A stretch of 43,124 bases of DNA from a bacterium (GTDB lineage: Bacteria; Patescibacteriota; Minisyncoccia; Minisyncoccales; JAGGXC01), in NCBI GenBank assembly GCA_021163265.1, contig JAGGXC010000025.1, positions 1 through 43,124 of the forward strand. Reading direction: 5' to 3'. The position numbers were made by a program, and so were the translations under genes. Positions 17,488 to 26,736 of the stretch are shown here, piece after piece. The notes under the pieces were generated by a model. The model saw nothing but the letters and a program-made list of their open reading frames with translations, was not told where the DNA came from and searched no databases. Each line of letters opens with the position of its first letter. The first letter of the stretch is position 1.

Positions 17488-17511
17488 GCAGATCTATTAA
17501 TACAGATCTGC
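17488..17511. repeat. perfect 8-bp hairpin GCAGATCT-attaatac-AGATCTGC
   Basis: perfect inverted repeat adjacent to the 79-bp palindromic element. Confidence 0.7.
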
Positions 17512-17711
17512 AAGTTCGACCTTTATTTATTTTATTTTTTAGTTTTCAAAAATAAATTTTCAAAAATAAAAATCCGCTTCAAATACGGACACAAAAAGTA
17601 AAAACCATTCTTTTAATTTATTCTCAGTACCATTATTTCTTTTTGTTTTGTCTTCTGTGTATTTCACGCCACTTTGTCTAGCCCTCCCCTAGATCTTAGG
17701 ATGATAGCCTT

Positions 17712-17740
17712 ACCCTATCATAGATAAAAAAGAGTGTCAA
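17712..17740 (-). promoter_or_regulatory. possible promoter for the tasA-like gene
   Basis: minus strand TTGACA (17740-17735), 17-nt spacer, TAGGGT; implies a leader of about 340 nt. Confidence 0.4.
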
Positions 17741-17820
17741 GACCCCCGAGTAAATTTCCACATTGTCCTACTTTATGTCATTCCAGGGAAAAAAGTCAAG
17801 AGATAGTTTTCCACAATCTT

Positions 17821-18159
17821 TTATTTGTTTCTAAAGATGCCTAGTTTTTCAATTTGTTTGATTTCTTTTGATTTTTTTGCGTAAGTATAAAGAGCAATAA
17901 TTGTGAAAATCAACAAGGCAAAAAACCAAATGTATAACTCTATCCAAGAACCATTTCTTATAATCGCGCTGAAAAACAAAAGCGAAGTGATTATAAAAAA
18001 ACCTTTCCACCAATAATTTTTAAAATACTCCCATTCTTCCTGAATCTTCTCCCATTCCTTGCCTACTTCTTTGAGTTTTTTTTCTAGCTCTTTTTCTTCT
18101 TCTGGAGTAAGTTCAAAAAATTTTTTAGGATTAATATTCTTAGGAATAAAAGGAGTCAT
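17821..18159 (-). CDS. small hypothetical membrane protein
   Basis: 112 aa with charged N-terminus and two TM segments. Confidence 0.65.
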   Translation of the reverse strand: MTPFIPKNINPKKFFELTPEEEKELEKKLKEVGKEWEKIQEEWEYFKNYWWKGFFIITSLLFFSAIIRNGSWIELYIWFFALLIFTIIALYTYAKKSKEIKQIEKLGIFRNK

Positions 18160-18231
18160 TTTTTTTATTATTAATTTGTTTTTCTTTTTTATTTTATAGT
18201 TATTTTATAGGTTTTCTAAGAAGAAAACAAG

Positions 18232-18513
18232 TCATTTTCTTTTATTTATCTTGATAGCTTTTCCTTTGATAAGAGCTTCTGCAATTTTTTGATGAGCAGA
18301 GCATAAAATACGAGCTAAGGTGCTTTGAGATATTTTCATTTTTTGAGCAGCTTTTTTTTGGTCATAGTGTTTAAGATCACACAAGCGTATTGTTTCTAAT
18401 TCGTCAAGATCCAACTCAATTTCTTCGAGTTCTGAAAGAGGTACAGCTCTTGGTTTAAAATAGGTAATATTTGGGTCGCATATAATTTTACGAGGTTTTT
18501 TGGGTCTTACCAT
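18232..18513 (-). CDS. DUF134 family HTH protein
   Basis: RPKKPRKI...LDELETIRLCDLKHYDQKKAAQKMKISQSTLARIL. Confidence 0.85.
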   Translation of the reverse strand: MVRPKKPRKIICDPNITYFKPRAVPLSELEEIELDLDELETIRLCDLKHYDQKKAAQKMKISQSTLARILCSAHQKIAEALIKGKAIKINKRK

Positions 18514-19385
18514 ATTATTTTATTTAATTTTTGAAAAATTTTTTCTATTTCTTTCTTTGTAATTAAATTCGTTTCCATAATTGGTTGTAGGTAGGACACA
18601 GATCGAAATATCTCCTTATTATAGGATATTTTCCCTAAAAATGTCCTATTTGACCATTTTTGTATTGTCCTACTTAAATCTCTATTAATGTCCCATTTAT
18701 TAATTACTATTCCATATTTAATTTTGAAATATTGGACTATTTTAAGAACTTTCTTCAGATCAGTAACTCCAGAAGGAGTAGGCTCGGTTACAAGTAGGAC
18801 AAAATTGGCATCTTTAATAGCGGCAATAACAGGACATCCAGTTCCAGGAGCAGAATCTATTATCATTAAATCACTATTAAATTTATCAGCTTCTTCTTTA
18901 ATTTTATCAACAATTTTACCTGAACCGGTTTCTCCAGGAATGAGATGTCCTGACACAAGCCAAAATCCATATCTTGTTTTTTTAATTCTGATTTCTCCGT
19001 TTTGTACTGGTTTTAATTTAATTGCTTTTTTAGGACATATCATTTCACAAAGTCCACAGCCTTCGCAGAGAAAAGGATTTATCACTGGTCTTTTTTTTGC
19101 CATTTTGATCGCTCCGAATTGGCACTTTTGGGCACACAATCCACATCCATCACATTTTTTATAATCAATCGTAGGTTTTGATGAGGTAGATATCGGAATA
19201 ATTTTCTGCCAATTTTCTGGTTCGCCAAGCCATATTGCTAGATTAGGAGCATCAACATCGCAATCTAAAGCTATTACTTTCTTTTTCTTAGCAAAGAGCA
19301 TAGCTAAACCAGAAGTCAGCATTGACTTTCCTACCCCGCCTTTTCCAGAAGATATTACTATCTTGAATTTATTTTCTTGTTTCAT
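18507..19385 (-). CDS. MinD/Mrp-type P-loop ATPase with a 2x[4Fe-4S] ferredoxin insert
   Basis: SSGKGGVGKSM Walker A; CDGCGLCAQKCQFGAI and CEGCGLCEMICPKKAI. Confidence 0.9.
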   Translation of the reverse strand: MKQENKFKIVISSGKGGVGKSMLTSGLAMLFAKKKKVIALDCDVDAPNLAIWLGEPENWQKIIPISTSSKPTIDYKKCDGCGLCAQKCQFGAIKMAKKRPVINPFLCEGCGLCEMICPKKAIKLKPVQNGEIRIKKTRYGFWLVSGHLIPGETGSGKIVDKIKEEADKFNSDLMIIDSAPGTGCPVIAAIKDANFVLLVTEPTPSGVTDLKKVLKIVQYFKIKYGIVINKWDINRDLSRTIQKWSNRTFLGKISYNKEIFRSVSYLQPIMETNLITKKEIEKIFQKLNKIIW

Positions 19386-19395
19386 TCTAAGATAA

Positions 19396-20157
19396 TTATC
19401 TTTTGAAAATTAATGTCAATATAAAGAAAAGTGTAGCTACTGTAATGATTAATGGTCCTGCTGAAAAAGAAGTAAATCTAGATATAATAATTCCCAAAAA
19501 CGCTGAAAGAGACCCTACAATTGTAGAAGCTCTTGTGTATTGTTTGAGATTCCTGCTAATGTTTTGAGCGCTAGCGGCAGGAATTATAAACATTGCTACT
19601 GTCATTAATCCTCCAACAAGTTTTACTTCCAGCGCTACAATAAGAGCAATAGCAATGAGGTAAAGCAAATTATATTTCTTAACATTCACACCTTCGACTT
19701 GCGCTAAATCTTCTGATATTTCTATCAAGATCATTTTTGAATAGATTTTTTTAACCAGCAGAAACAAAGTTGCTGTTATGATTATTGTTAACAATAAGTC
19801 AAAGAAAGTAATTAAGGAAATATCACCCACCAGTGCTGCTTCCGCTTTATCAATAGGGAGAATTAAGAAACTTAAAGCGACACCGGAAGCAAAAACTAAA
19901 CCAACTAATGCCTCCATTGATATTTCTGTTTTTACTTTTAGATACCAGATGAAGATTGCTCCAATCCCGATACTTAAAAGCGCACCAAGAAAGATATTGA
20001 ATTGATAAAATAGAGCCAGCGCTATTCCTGGTAATGCCAAGTGACCAAGCGGTCCGCCAATTAAAGCCATTCTTTTTGTTAGCATTAAAGATCCAAGATA
20101 ACCAGCAATGATGCCTATAGATATTCCACAAATAAGACTTAATAAAAATTGAGACAT
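19396..20157 (-). CDS. znuB: metal (Zn/Mn) ABC transporter permease, ZnuB/TroC family
   Basis: polytopic; KRMALIGGPLGHLALPGIALA motif; next to the ATPase gene. Confidence 0.85.
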   Translation of the reverse strand: MSQFLLSLICGISIGIIAGYLGSLMLTKRMALIGGPLGHLALPGIALALFYQFNIFLGALLSIGIGAIFIWYLKVKTEISMEALVGLVFASGVALSFLILPIDKAEAALVGDISLITFFDLLLTIIITATLFLLVKKIYSKMILIEISEDLAQVEGVNVKKYNLLYLIAIALIVALEVKLVGGLMTVAMFIIPAASAQNISRNLKQYTRASTIVGSLSAFLGIIISRFTSFSAGPLIITVATLFFILTLIFKR

Positions 20158-20160
20158 AAT

Positions 20161-20856
20161 TTAGTGTATATGCTTGTAAAATTTAATTTCTGTTCCGTAA
20201 AGTTTTTCCAATGATTGAGGAGTAAGAATTTGTTGAGGTTTTCCATAGCAACATAGCGATCCCTTATGGAGACATAAAACATTGCTGGAATATTTATAGA
20301 CAATATTTAGATCATGAGTTACAAGAATTACGGTTGCTTGCTTTTCTTTCCAGAAGCGATAAAGAAGAGAATAAATAGTTTGTTCTCCTCCTACATCAAT
20401 TCCTGTCGTGGGTTCGTCAAAGATTAAAACATCAGGGTTGTCAATTAATACCCATGCCACAAGAACTCTTTGGAATTGCCCAGAGGAAAGATGCCCCAGT
20501 CTTTTTTCAAGAATTTGACTTCTGATTTCTACCAGATTAAGAACTCTCTCTATTTCCTTTTCGTTTTTCTGTTTGAGCTGAAAAAAATCTTTGACTGAGA
20601 GAGGCAGGCTTTTAATTTTTACAGGGGTTAATCCTTGAGGAAGATAACCGATTTTTATTTGATCTTTCCATACAATTTTACCCTTCTTAAAAGGTATTAA
20701 TCCGAGCAAGGTTTTAAGTAAGACTGTTTTTCCTGATCCATTTGGGCCTAAAATAGTTAAAATTTCTCCTTTTTTCACCACAAAGGAAAGATCTTCAATA
20801 ATTTTCTCTCCTTCTAATTCCACAAAGAGGTTTTTTACCTTTAGAATTTCTTCCAT
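20161..20856 (-). CDS. znuC: metal ABC transporter ATP-binding protein
   Basis: GPNGSGKT Walker A; LSSGQFQRVLVAWVL signature; DVLIFDEPTTGID Walker B. Confidence 0.92.
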   Translation of the reverse strand: MEEILKVKNLFVELEGEKIIEDLSFVVKKGEILTILGPNGSGKTVLLKTLLGLIPFKKGKIVWKDQIKIGYLPQGLTPVKIKSLPLSVKDFFQLKQKNEKEIERVLNLVEIRSQILEKRLGHLSSGQFQRVLVAWVLIDNPDVLIFDEPTTGIDVGGEQTIYSLLYRFWKEKQATVILVTHDLNIVYKYSSNVLCLHKGSLCCYGKPQQILTPQSLEKLYGTEIKFYKHIH

Positions 20857-20862
20857 AAAATA

Positions 20863-21165
20863 CTATTTTTTGGCAAAAAGTCCACAATGACAAAATCCAT
20901 TTTGAGCTATTTCTTCTTTGTGCCACTTACACGGGCAAATTTTATCTTTGTCTTCTTCAGGATTGCCTACAACTCTCCTACAAGGACAATATCGAAAACC
21001 GTATTTTTTTTCATTTATCAATAGCCCTTTAGCTATTCTTTTTACTACTTCTTCATTTGGGTTGAGTTGAAATCCGTTTTTCTGAGCATATTCCCGGCTT
21101 TCTTTAATCACTGCTTCTATTTCTTCTTTTGTTGGTTCGTATGTATTTTGAGTTTGATTGTCCAT
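20863..21165 (-). CDS. ferredoxin-thioredoxin reductase catalytic-chain-like protein
   Basis: YCPCRR...CPCKWHKEEIAQNGFCHCGLF cysteine pattern. Confidence 0.88.
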   Translation of the reverse strand: MDNQTQNTYEPTKEEIEAVIKESREYAQKNGFQLNPNEEVVKRIAKGLLINEKKYGFRYCPCRRVVGNPEEDKDKICPCKWHKEEIAQNGFCHCGLFAKK

Positions 21166-21178
21166 ATCTTTTAATTAT

Positions 21179-21562
21179 TTAATTATTTGTTTGCTCCGAC
21201 TTTTTTTGTTCTTGTTGTTGCTCTGATTCTTTTTGTTCTATTTCCTTTAAAGTTTTATCAAGCCACTCTTTTATTATGTGTTCAGGTCTTGCTCCAACAA
21301 AACCACTTATTGGTTTTCCTTTCCAGAAAAGCACGACTGTAGGAATTTGAGTAATTCCAAATTTACTTGCTGTTATTGGAACAGCATCCATATTTGCTTT
21401 GCCTAGAATAATTTTGTCTTCGTAGTCTTTTGCTATCTTATCTAAGATAGGTCCCAGAATAGAACAAGGAGCGCACCAAATTGCCCAAAAATCTACCAAA
21501 AATGGCTTTTGGGCATTTTTTATTTCTTGTTCGAAATTTTGATCAGTTAATCTAATTTCCAT
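21179..21562 (-). CDS. trxA: thioredoxin with a Q/E-rich C-terminal tail
   Basis: DFWAIWCAPC active site; IPTVVLFWKG. Confidence 0.92.
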   Translation of the reverse strand: MEIRLTDQNFEQEIKNAQKPFLVDFWAIWCAPCSILGPILDKIAKDYEDKIILGKANMDAVPITASKFGITQIPTVVLFWKGKPISGFVGARPEHIIKEWLDKTLKEIEQKESEQQQEQKKSEQTNN

Positions 21563-21566
21563 AAAT

Positions 21567-22760
21567 TTATTGAGAGATTAGTTTTATATTTGTAATTAAT
21601 GATATTTCTTGAGTTAAAGCCCGTAGGTGATCCTTTTGAAGTTTGTGTATATCATCTTCTCCACAGGCTCCAGTCACCATTTTTATTTCTTCGGTGGCAT
21701 TCTTTATATAGTTTGCTACATCCTGAGCTGCTTGGTCAACATTAAGATTTCTTAATTGTTTTTCTTGGGTAGCAATACCTTTAGGGCATTTTCCTTGCCA
21801 ACAGAGTCGACAATAAATACAGCCCATAGCAATTAATAAAGGAGTTGCACAAAAAACAGCATCAGCTCCTAAAGCAAGGGCTTTGGCAAAATCAGCCCCT
21901 TTATTTAAACCGCCTCCTATCCATAATTCCTGTCTGGCTCCCGTTTCATCAAGGACTCTTCTTGCCATTGAAAGCGTTGCTAATGTCGGAATACCTACAT
22001 CGTTGAGCATAATTTCAGGAGCAGCGCCTGTTCCTCCTTCCATTCCATCAATTGCAATGATATCGGGATCTGCTTGAATTGCTAATTTAATATCTTCTTC
22101 TCTTCCCGGTGCGCCTAATTTCAAGATAATAGGAACTCCATCAGTAATTTTTCTTAGCCAGTTAATTTTTGCTTTTAAATCCTCAATAGTTTTTATATCT
22201 TTATGATAAGCTGGAGAATGAACATCTTGATCCGTTGGAACCTGTCTTACTTTAGCAATTTCCTCAGTTAGCTTGTTGGCTGGGAGCAGTCCTCCTTGAC
22301 CAGGTTTTGCTCCTTGTCCGATTTTTACCTCAATTGCGTCTGCTTTTTTAAGAATTTCTTCAGATATGCCAAATCGACCAGTAGAATATTGAATTGTAAG
22401 ATATTTAGCAAGTTCTCTTTCTTCTGGAAGCATTCCTCCTTCTCCAGTATTGGCAATAGTTCCTGCTAAAGTAGAAGCTTTAGCTAAAGCCATTTTTGCT
22501 TCTTTTGAAAGAGCACCAAAACTCATTGCACCAAACACAATAGGTGTTTCAATTTCTATTGGTTTCTTTGATTGTTTCCCAATTATTGTCTTTGAAGAAA
22601 TTTTTTCTTTAAAATAGTCTACTGGTCTTTTTGCAAGTTGGGCAGGCACAAATACTAGATCGTCAAAGCTAATTTTATCCAGCTTTTCAGATCTTCCACT
22701 TGATATAGGAACTCTTTTTGTCCTTTCTTGGATATCTTGTACCCATTTATTTTTGTTCAT
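21567..22760 (-). CDS. FMN-binding glutamate-synthase-like (GltB central domain) protein
   Basis: GAMSFGALSKEAKMALAKAS, NTGEGG, GGTGAAPE, CIYCRLCWQGKCPKGIAT. Confidence 0.88.
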   Translation of the reverse strand: MNKNKWVQDIQERTKRVPISSGRSEKLDKISFDDLVFVPAQLAKRPVDYFKEKISSKTIIGKQSKKPIEIETPIVFGAMSFGALSKEAKMALAKASTLAGTIANTGEGGMLPEERELAKYLTIQYSTGRFGISEEILKKADAIEVKIGQGAKPGQGGLLPANKLTEEIAKVRQVPTDQDVHSPAYHKDIKTIEDLKAKINWLRKITDGVPIILKLGAPGREEDIKLAIQADPDIIAIDGMEGGTGAAPEIMLNDVGIPTLATLSMARRVLDETGARQELWIGGGLNKGADFAKALALGADAVFCATPLLIAMGCIYCRLCWQGKCPKGIATQEKQLRNLNVDQAAQDVANYIKNATEEIKMVTGACGEDDIHKLQKDHLRALTQEISLITNIKLISQ

Positions 22761-22788
22761 AATTTTAATAATTTTATTTTTGGCCTTT

Positions 22789-24279
22789 TTATATTAATCC
22801 AAAAGTCATTGCTATGCCTAAACTGCACATAATTAATCCAGCAATGAGGTGTAGATATTTTATGTTTTTGTCTTTCCACTGCTGGACATCCTGAATTTTT
22901 CTTAACCCCAGCCAGATAATCAACACTATAGCAATCATTGGTATCACAAAGATAAAATTATACAAGAGAAGCAAACCGATTGTTCTCATGAATTCAAGCG
23001 AAGAAAGAATTCCACCCGCTATGACATAAGGTCCAATAGTGCAAGGAAGTAAAAACAAGGTAACAAACAGTCCTACCAAAAATGCTCCTTGAGGCGAAGT
23101 TACTCCTTCTGTGATTTTCTTTACCGTGGGACGCAGACTGAGAGGCATCTCGGTAAGAAATCCTCCAGGTTTATATTTTATAAAATCTTTAATATTTAAC
23201 GCACCTAATCCTATTGCACAGACCCCCAGCGCTTTATAAAGCCACAGCCTTACTGTAGTTAATGCTTGGACAAATTTAAAGAAATTTACAATTACCAATC
23301 CGTAGACTAAATACATACAAAAAACTGAAATAATAAAAGCAAATCCAGCAAGTAGAATATTTCTTTTTTCGTGAGGATTATAGGTTAGGATAGCAATAAG
23401 CATTAAGGCAAGAACAGCTAAGGCACATGGATTAACAGCATCCACTATTGCCAAAGAAACAAGTTTTGGAATAGTGAATTTGCTTTTCTGGATTGATTCA
23501 GTCGATGCAGATTGAGGAGACGATGTTTGAGAAGACGATGTTTGAGAAGACGATGTTTGAGAAGACGATGTTTGAGAAGATGATGTTTGAGAAGATGCAA
23601 TAATTGGCTCACCATTCCATTGGAAACCCCAGTTATCTGCCTGGATAGCATTTTCAAATTCCACAAAACTTCCCGAAAGAGGCACTAGTTGAGGATCAAC
23701 TTTTTTGAAATTTATTTTTTGAGCAACAGATGAAATATTTTCTGTGGTCACGAAATCCTTTAGAGAATTACTTGCTTTACCGGGTTTTATCTTCATTAAA
23801 ATTTTGTCTTTTGTCCATATCTTTGGTTTTCCAGGTAGAGAATTTATATCTAACTCTTGGAAGTCAACTAAGGATCCGTCTGGTAAAGGACAAGAATTTC
23901 CTTTGTATTTCTGAATCCATTTATCGATCTCCGCTAAAATTTGTCTATCTCCAATAAGATAATTGTCTTTTTGGAAGATAATTAATGGAACTCCTAAGCC
24001 AGAATTATATTCTTTGTTGTAATTTAAGATAAGAGATGAATTCTCTTTCTGTTGATATATTTCATATTCAATTATTATGAGGTCCGGGTTTTCTTTAAGC
24101 AATTTATCCAATATAATCGGATCTGTTTTAGCGCAATGAGGACATCCAACACCAGTAAAATAGACAGCACAGGTATAGCTTGAAACATTTCCCTGCGCGT
24201 TTGCATCACTGAAAAGGAATATAACACTAAACAACGATGTTAAAAGAAATAAAAATAAGCTTACTTTCCTCATAGTCAT
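22789..24279 (-). CDS. thioredoxin-like domain fused to a CcdA/DsbD-type membrane domain
   Basis: signal peptide; FTGVGCPHCAKTDP; polytopic C-terminus with VDAVNPCALAVLALM and FLLPCTIGPYVIAGG. Confidence 0.82.
   Translation of the reverse strand: MTMRKVSLFLFLLTSLFSVIFLFSDANAQGNVSSYTCAVYFTGVGCPHCAKTDPIILDKLLKENPDLIIIEYEIYQQKENSSLILNYNKEYNSGLGVPLIIFQKDNYLIGDRQILAEIDKWIQKYKGNSCPLPDGSLVDFQELDINSLPGKPKIWTKDKILMKIKPGKASNSLKDFVTTENISSVAQKINFKKVDPQLVPLSGSFVEFENAIQADNWGFQWNGEPIIASSQTSSSQTSSSQTSSSQTSSSQTSSPQSASTESIQKSKFTIPKLVSLAIVDAVNPCALAVLALMLIAILTYNPHEKRNILLAGFAFIISVFCMYLVYGLVIVNFFKFVQALTTVRLWLYKALGVCAIGLGALNIKDFIKYKPGGFLTEMPLSLRPTVKKITEGVTSPQGAFLVGLFVTLFLLPCTIGPYVIAGGILSSLEFMRTIGLLLLYNFIFVIPMIAIVLIIWLGLRKIQDVQQWKDKNIKYLHLIAGLIMCSLGIAMTFGLI
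23519..23593. repeat. 15-bp tandem repeat x5 within the CDS, encoding repeated SQTSS
   Basis: GACGATGTTTGAGAA repeated five times, the last copy with one substitution. Confidence 0.95.
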
Positions 24280-24288
24280 TATTTATTT

Positions 24289-25137
24289 TTATAGGCTTAT
24301 TCTAGAGACATCGATGTCTAGTAGTTGACCTTTGGAATAATAATTAAGTATTTCTTTTGAATACGGAATCTCTCTTTCTATTTTAATGTGGTTCTTTTGA
24401 GCGATTTTAGAGATTAAAGATTTATCTCCCAAGTTTGACTGGTTTATAACTATTTTACTTTTTACTTTAAGTTTTTTGAGTAAATCAAGTATTATCTTCA
24501 AATCATGAGCTCCCATAGGTGTAGGTTCAGTAACTATTTCGGCTAAGTCACAATCACTGATTGCGGCAATTACTGGACAATGCGTACCTGCAGCTGAATC
24601 AAAAATTATAACATCTACCTTTTTCTTTTCTGCAAAATTAAGAGTAAATTTCTTTACCTGCGATACGGCTGGGCCTGTTTCTTGCAACCCAGGTTTTGTA
24701 ACGCCAGTAATCAACCAAAAATCTTTCTTTACTTTGTTTAAGTAGATCTTTCCAATTTCTTCTTTCTTTTGCTTTATAGCGCTGTACGGACAGACATTCC
24801 AGCAAACACCGCATCCAGAACATAATTCCTTTATAAATACAGGATATTTACCTGGTACTTGAAAAATAGCGTTATTTTCGCAATGTTTTGCGCACAATCC
24901 GCACTTTCTACATTTTTTCTTATCTAGTTTTGGAAAAATAGCATAAATTTTCTTGTTCGGTTTTTTTAATTTTTTGCTTATTAAAAGATAATCGTTGGGA
25001 CATTCAACATCGCAATCACAAAGAATTACTCTCTTTTTTTCTCTTGAATATTTATTCGCCAACAAAACTGCAAAGGTGCTTTTTCCTGTTCCGCCTTTTC
25101 CCCCGGTTACAACAATTTTTTTTAATTTCTTTTTCAT
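24289..25137 (-). CDS. MinD/Mrp-type P-loop ATPase with a ferredoxin insert, second copy
   Basis: TGGKGGTGKSTFAVLLA; CRKCGLCAKHCENNAI; CSGCGVCWNVCPYSAI. Confidence 0.9.
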   Translation of the reverse strand: MKKKLKKIVVTGGKGGTGKSTFAVLLANKYSREKKRVILCDCDVECPNDYLLISKKLKKPNKKIYAIFPKLDKKKCRKCGLCAKHCENNAIFQVPGKYPVFIKELCSGCGVCWNVCPYSAIKQKKEEIGKIYLNKVKKDFWLITGVTKPGLQETGPAVSQVKKFTLNFAEKKKVDVIIFDSAAGTHCPVIAAISDCDLAEIVTEPTPMGAHDLKIILDLLKKLKVKSKIVINQSNLGDKSLISKIAQKNHIKIEREIPYSKEILNYYSKGQLLDIDVSRISL

Positions 25138-25476
25138 TTAAAATATATCTTTTTGGTCCAAAAACTCTAATTGTTCCTTCTCAAAATAAGTTATATTTTC
25201 ATCGATTTTTTTACTTTTAGCTTTATATATTTTTATTCCTAAATTGTTGAATTTCTCAAAAGCTCGAGCTCCCATAGCCAAAGCAATAACTATGTCTACC
25301 CCTCTTTTTTTAAGGAAATCAGGAGGAAGTTCATCTTTGCCTGTCATTTCTGGATTTTCTAAAAGCTCAAAACTCTGATTTTCTGTATCATAAACCAAAT
25401 AATACTTAGCTCTACCGAAATGTAGATTGATTTCTCCTTTTAAATTTTGATCGTTTGTAGGAAAAGCAATTTTCAT
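25138..25476 (-). CDS. NifX/NifB-type (dinitrogenase iron-molybdenum cofactor) family protein
   Basis: KIAFPTNDQNLKGEINLHFGRAKYYLVYDTE...DIVIALAMGARAFEKFNNLGIKIYKA. Confidence 0.85.
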   Translation of the reverse strand: MKIAFPTNDQNLKGEINLHFGRAKYYLVYDTENQSFELLENPEMTGKDELPPDFLKKRGVDIVIALAMGARAFEKFNNLGIKIYKAKSKKIDENITYFEKEQLEFLDQKDIF

Positions 25477-25480
25477 ACTC

Positions 25481-26725
25481 TTATTCTTTTATTCGTGTGG
25501 GTTGTTCTATTTTTTTAAGTTTATTTTCTAAGAATTTGTTAATTACTTCTTTAATGGTTCCATCTTCGGCTTTATATATTTGAACAAGATTGTCTCTTAA
25601 TGTGTGAAAAGATATAGGACCTATTTCTTTTGTTATCAAGATATCTGGTTTCTTTTCAGCAAGAAATTTACTAACAGATAATCCTGCCCGCACACTTTTT
25701 TCTTTATAAGGATTTTCTATAAATTCTAAAGACGATAATTTGTTTTCTTTAATTTTTACAATAGCAAACAAATAAGCTCTCCCAAATTGTTTACTTACAA
25801 GCGAATTTAACTGATTGTTCTCATTGACAGGAATAATAATCGTTGGTTCTTTTATTTCAGACGGTTCAATATGAATAATAAAAGAATCTAACTGAGGAAT
25901 TGTTTCTTTTGTTTTTTTCTCTATTTCATCTGCTATTTCATGGGCTTTTTGAACTGCCAAAGATTTTTCAATTTTTATATTTACTTCTCCAAAGATAAAT
26001 GGACCCGATCTCCTTAATTTAAGCCCAGAAAAACCTTGAATATTTGGAATAGATAAAAGAAGGTTTTTTACTTTCTTCTCTATTTCTTTGGAAGGGCTGA
26101 TATCCATTAAACTTAATATCGAGTCTTTTATTGACTCTAGTCCGATTTTAAAGACAAGTAGAGAAAGCAAAAGCCCTACTATTCCTTCTATTTTTGGAAT
26201 TCCAAGATAAGTAGATATAATCCCTCCTACAACAAGGGATGATGAAAAAATATGTGAAGTTAGTTCTTTTCCTTGGGCTGTTATGCTTTGGGAATTAATC
26301 TCCTTTCCTATTTTTGTCTCATATCTACCCAAGAAAAACAAAAAAACCGCATCTGATAATGCTATTGCTATTGCTCCGTAAGCTAAATTTAAAGGCTGGA
26401 AAGAAAATATTCTTTGAAAACTTTCTCTGGCAATTTCAAAACCTGCTAAGATAATAAGAAAAGACACAAAAAACGCTACAATATTCTCTGCTTTATAAAA
26501 TCCGTAAGGAAATTTTTCTGTAGGTTTTTTCTGTGAAATTTTAAAACCTAGCCATACAAAGAAACTTTCTATTGTATCTGTTAAGCTATGGACTCCATCC
26601 GATAAAAGAGCAACACTACCTGAAATTAAAGCAATTATCACTTTAGCCAAAGCAAAGAAAAAAACAGCAATAGAAACCTTACTGGCAGTACTTTCTCCTT
26701 TTTTAAGAATCTCTTCTCTTTGCAT
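25481..26725 (-). CDS. cation diffusion facilitator transporter fused to a C-terminal NifX-like domain
   Basis: CDF motifs SVALLSDGVHSLTDTIESF; C-terminal IIIPVNENNQLNSLVSKQFGRAYLFAIV...PDILITKEIGPISFHTLRDNLVQIYKA. Confidence 0.85.
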   Translation of the reverse strand: MQREEILKKGESTASKVSIAVFFFALAKVIIALISGSVALLSDGVHSLTDTIESFFVWLGFKISQKKPTEKFPYGFYKAENIVAFFVSFLIILAGFEIARESFQRIFSFQPLNLAYGAIAIALSDAVFLFFLGRYETKIGKEINSQSITAQGKELTSHIFSSSLVVGGIISTYLGIPKIEGIVGLLLSLLVFKIGLESIKDSILSLMDISPSKEIEKKVKNLLLSIPNIQGFSGLKLRRSGPFIFGEVNIKIEKSLAVQKAHEIADEIEKKTKETIPQLDSFIIHIEPSEIKEPTIIIPVNENNQLNSLVSKQFGRAYLFAIVKIKENKLSSLEFIENPYKEKSVRAGLSVSKFLAEKKPDILITKEIGPISFHTLRDNLVQIYKAEDGTIKEVINKFLENKLKKIEQPTRIKE

Positions 26726-26736
26726 AATTTATTTGT

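Noticed and set aside
23519-23593. CRISPR-like array
   Set aside because: Repeats are contiguous 15-mers without spacers and lie in frame inside a CDS.
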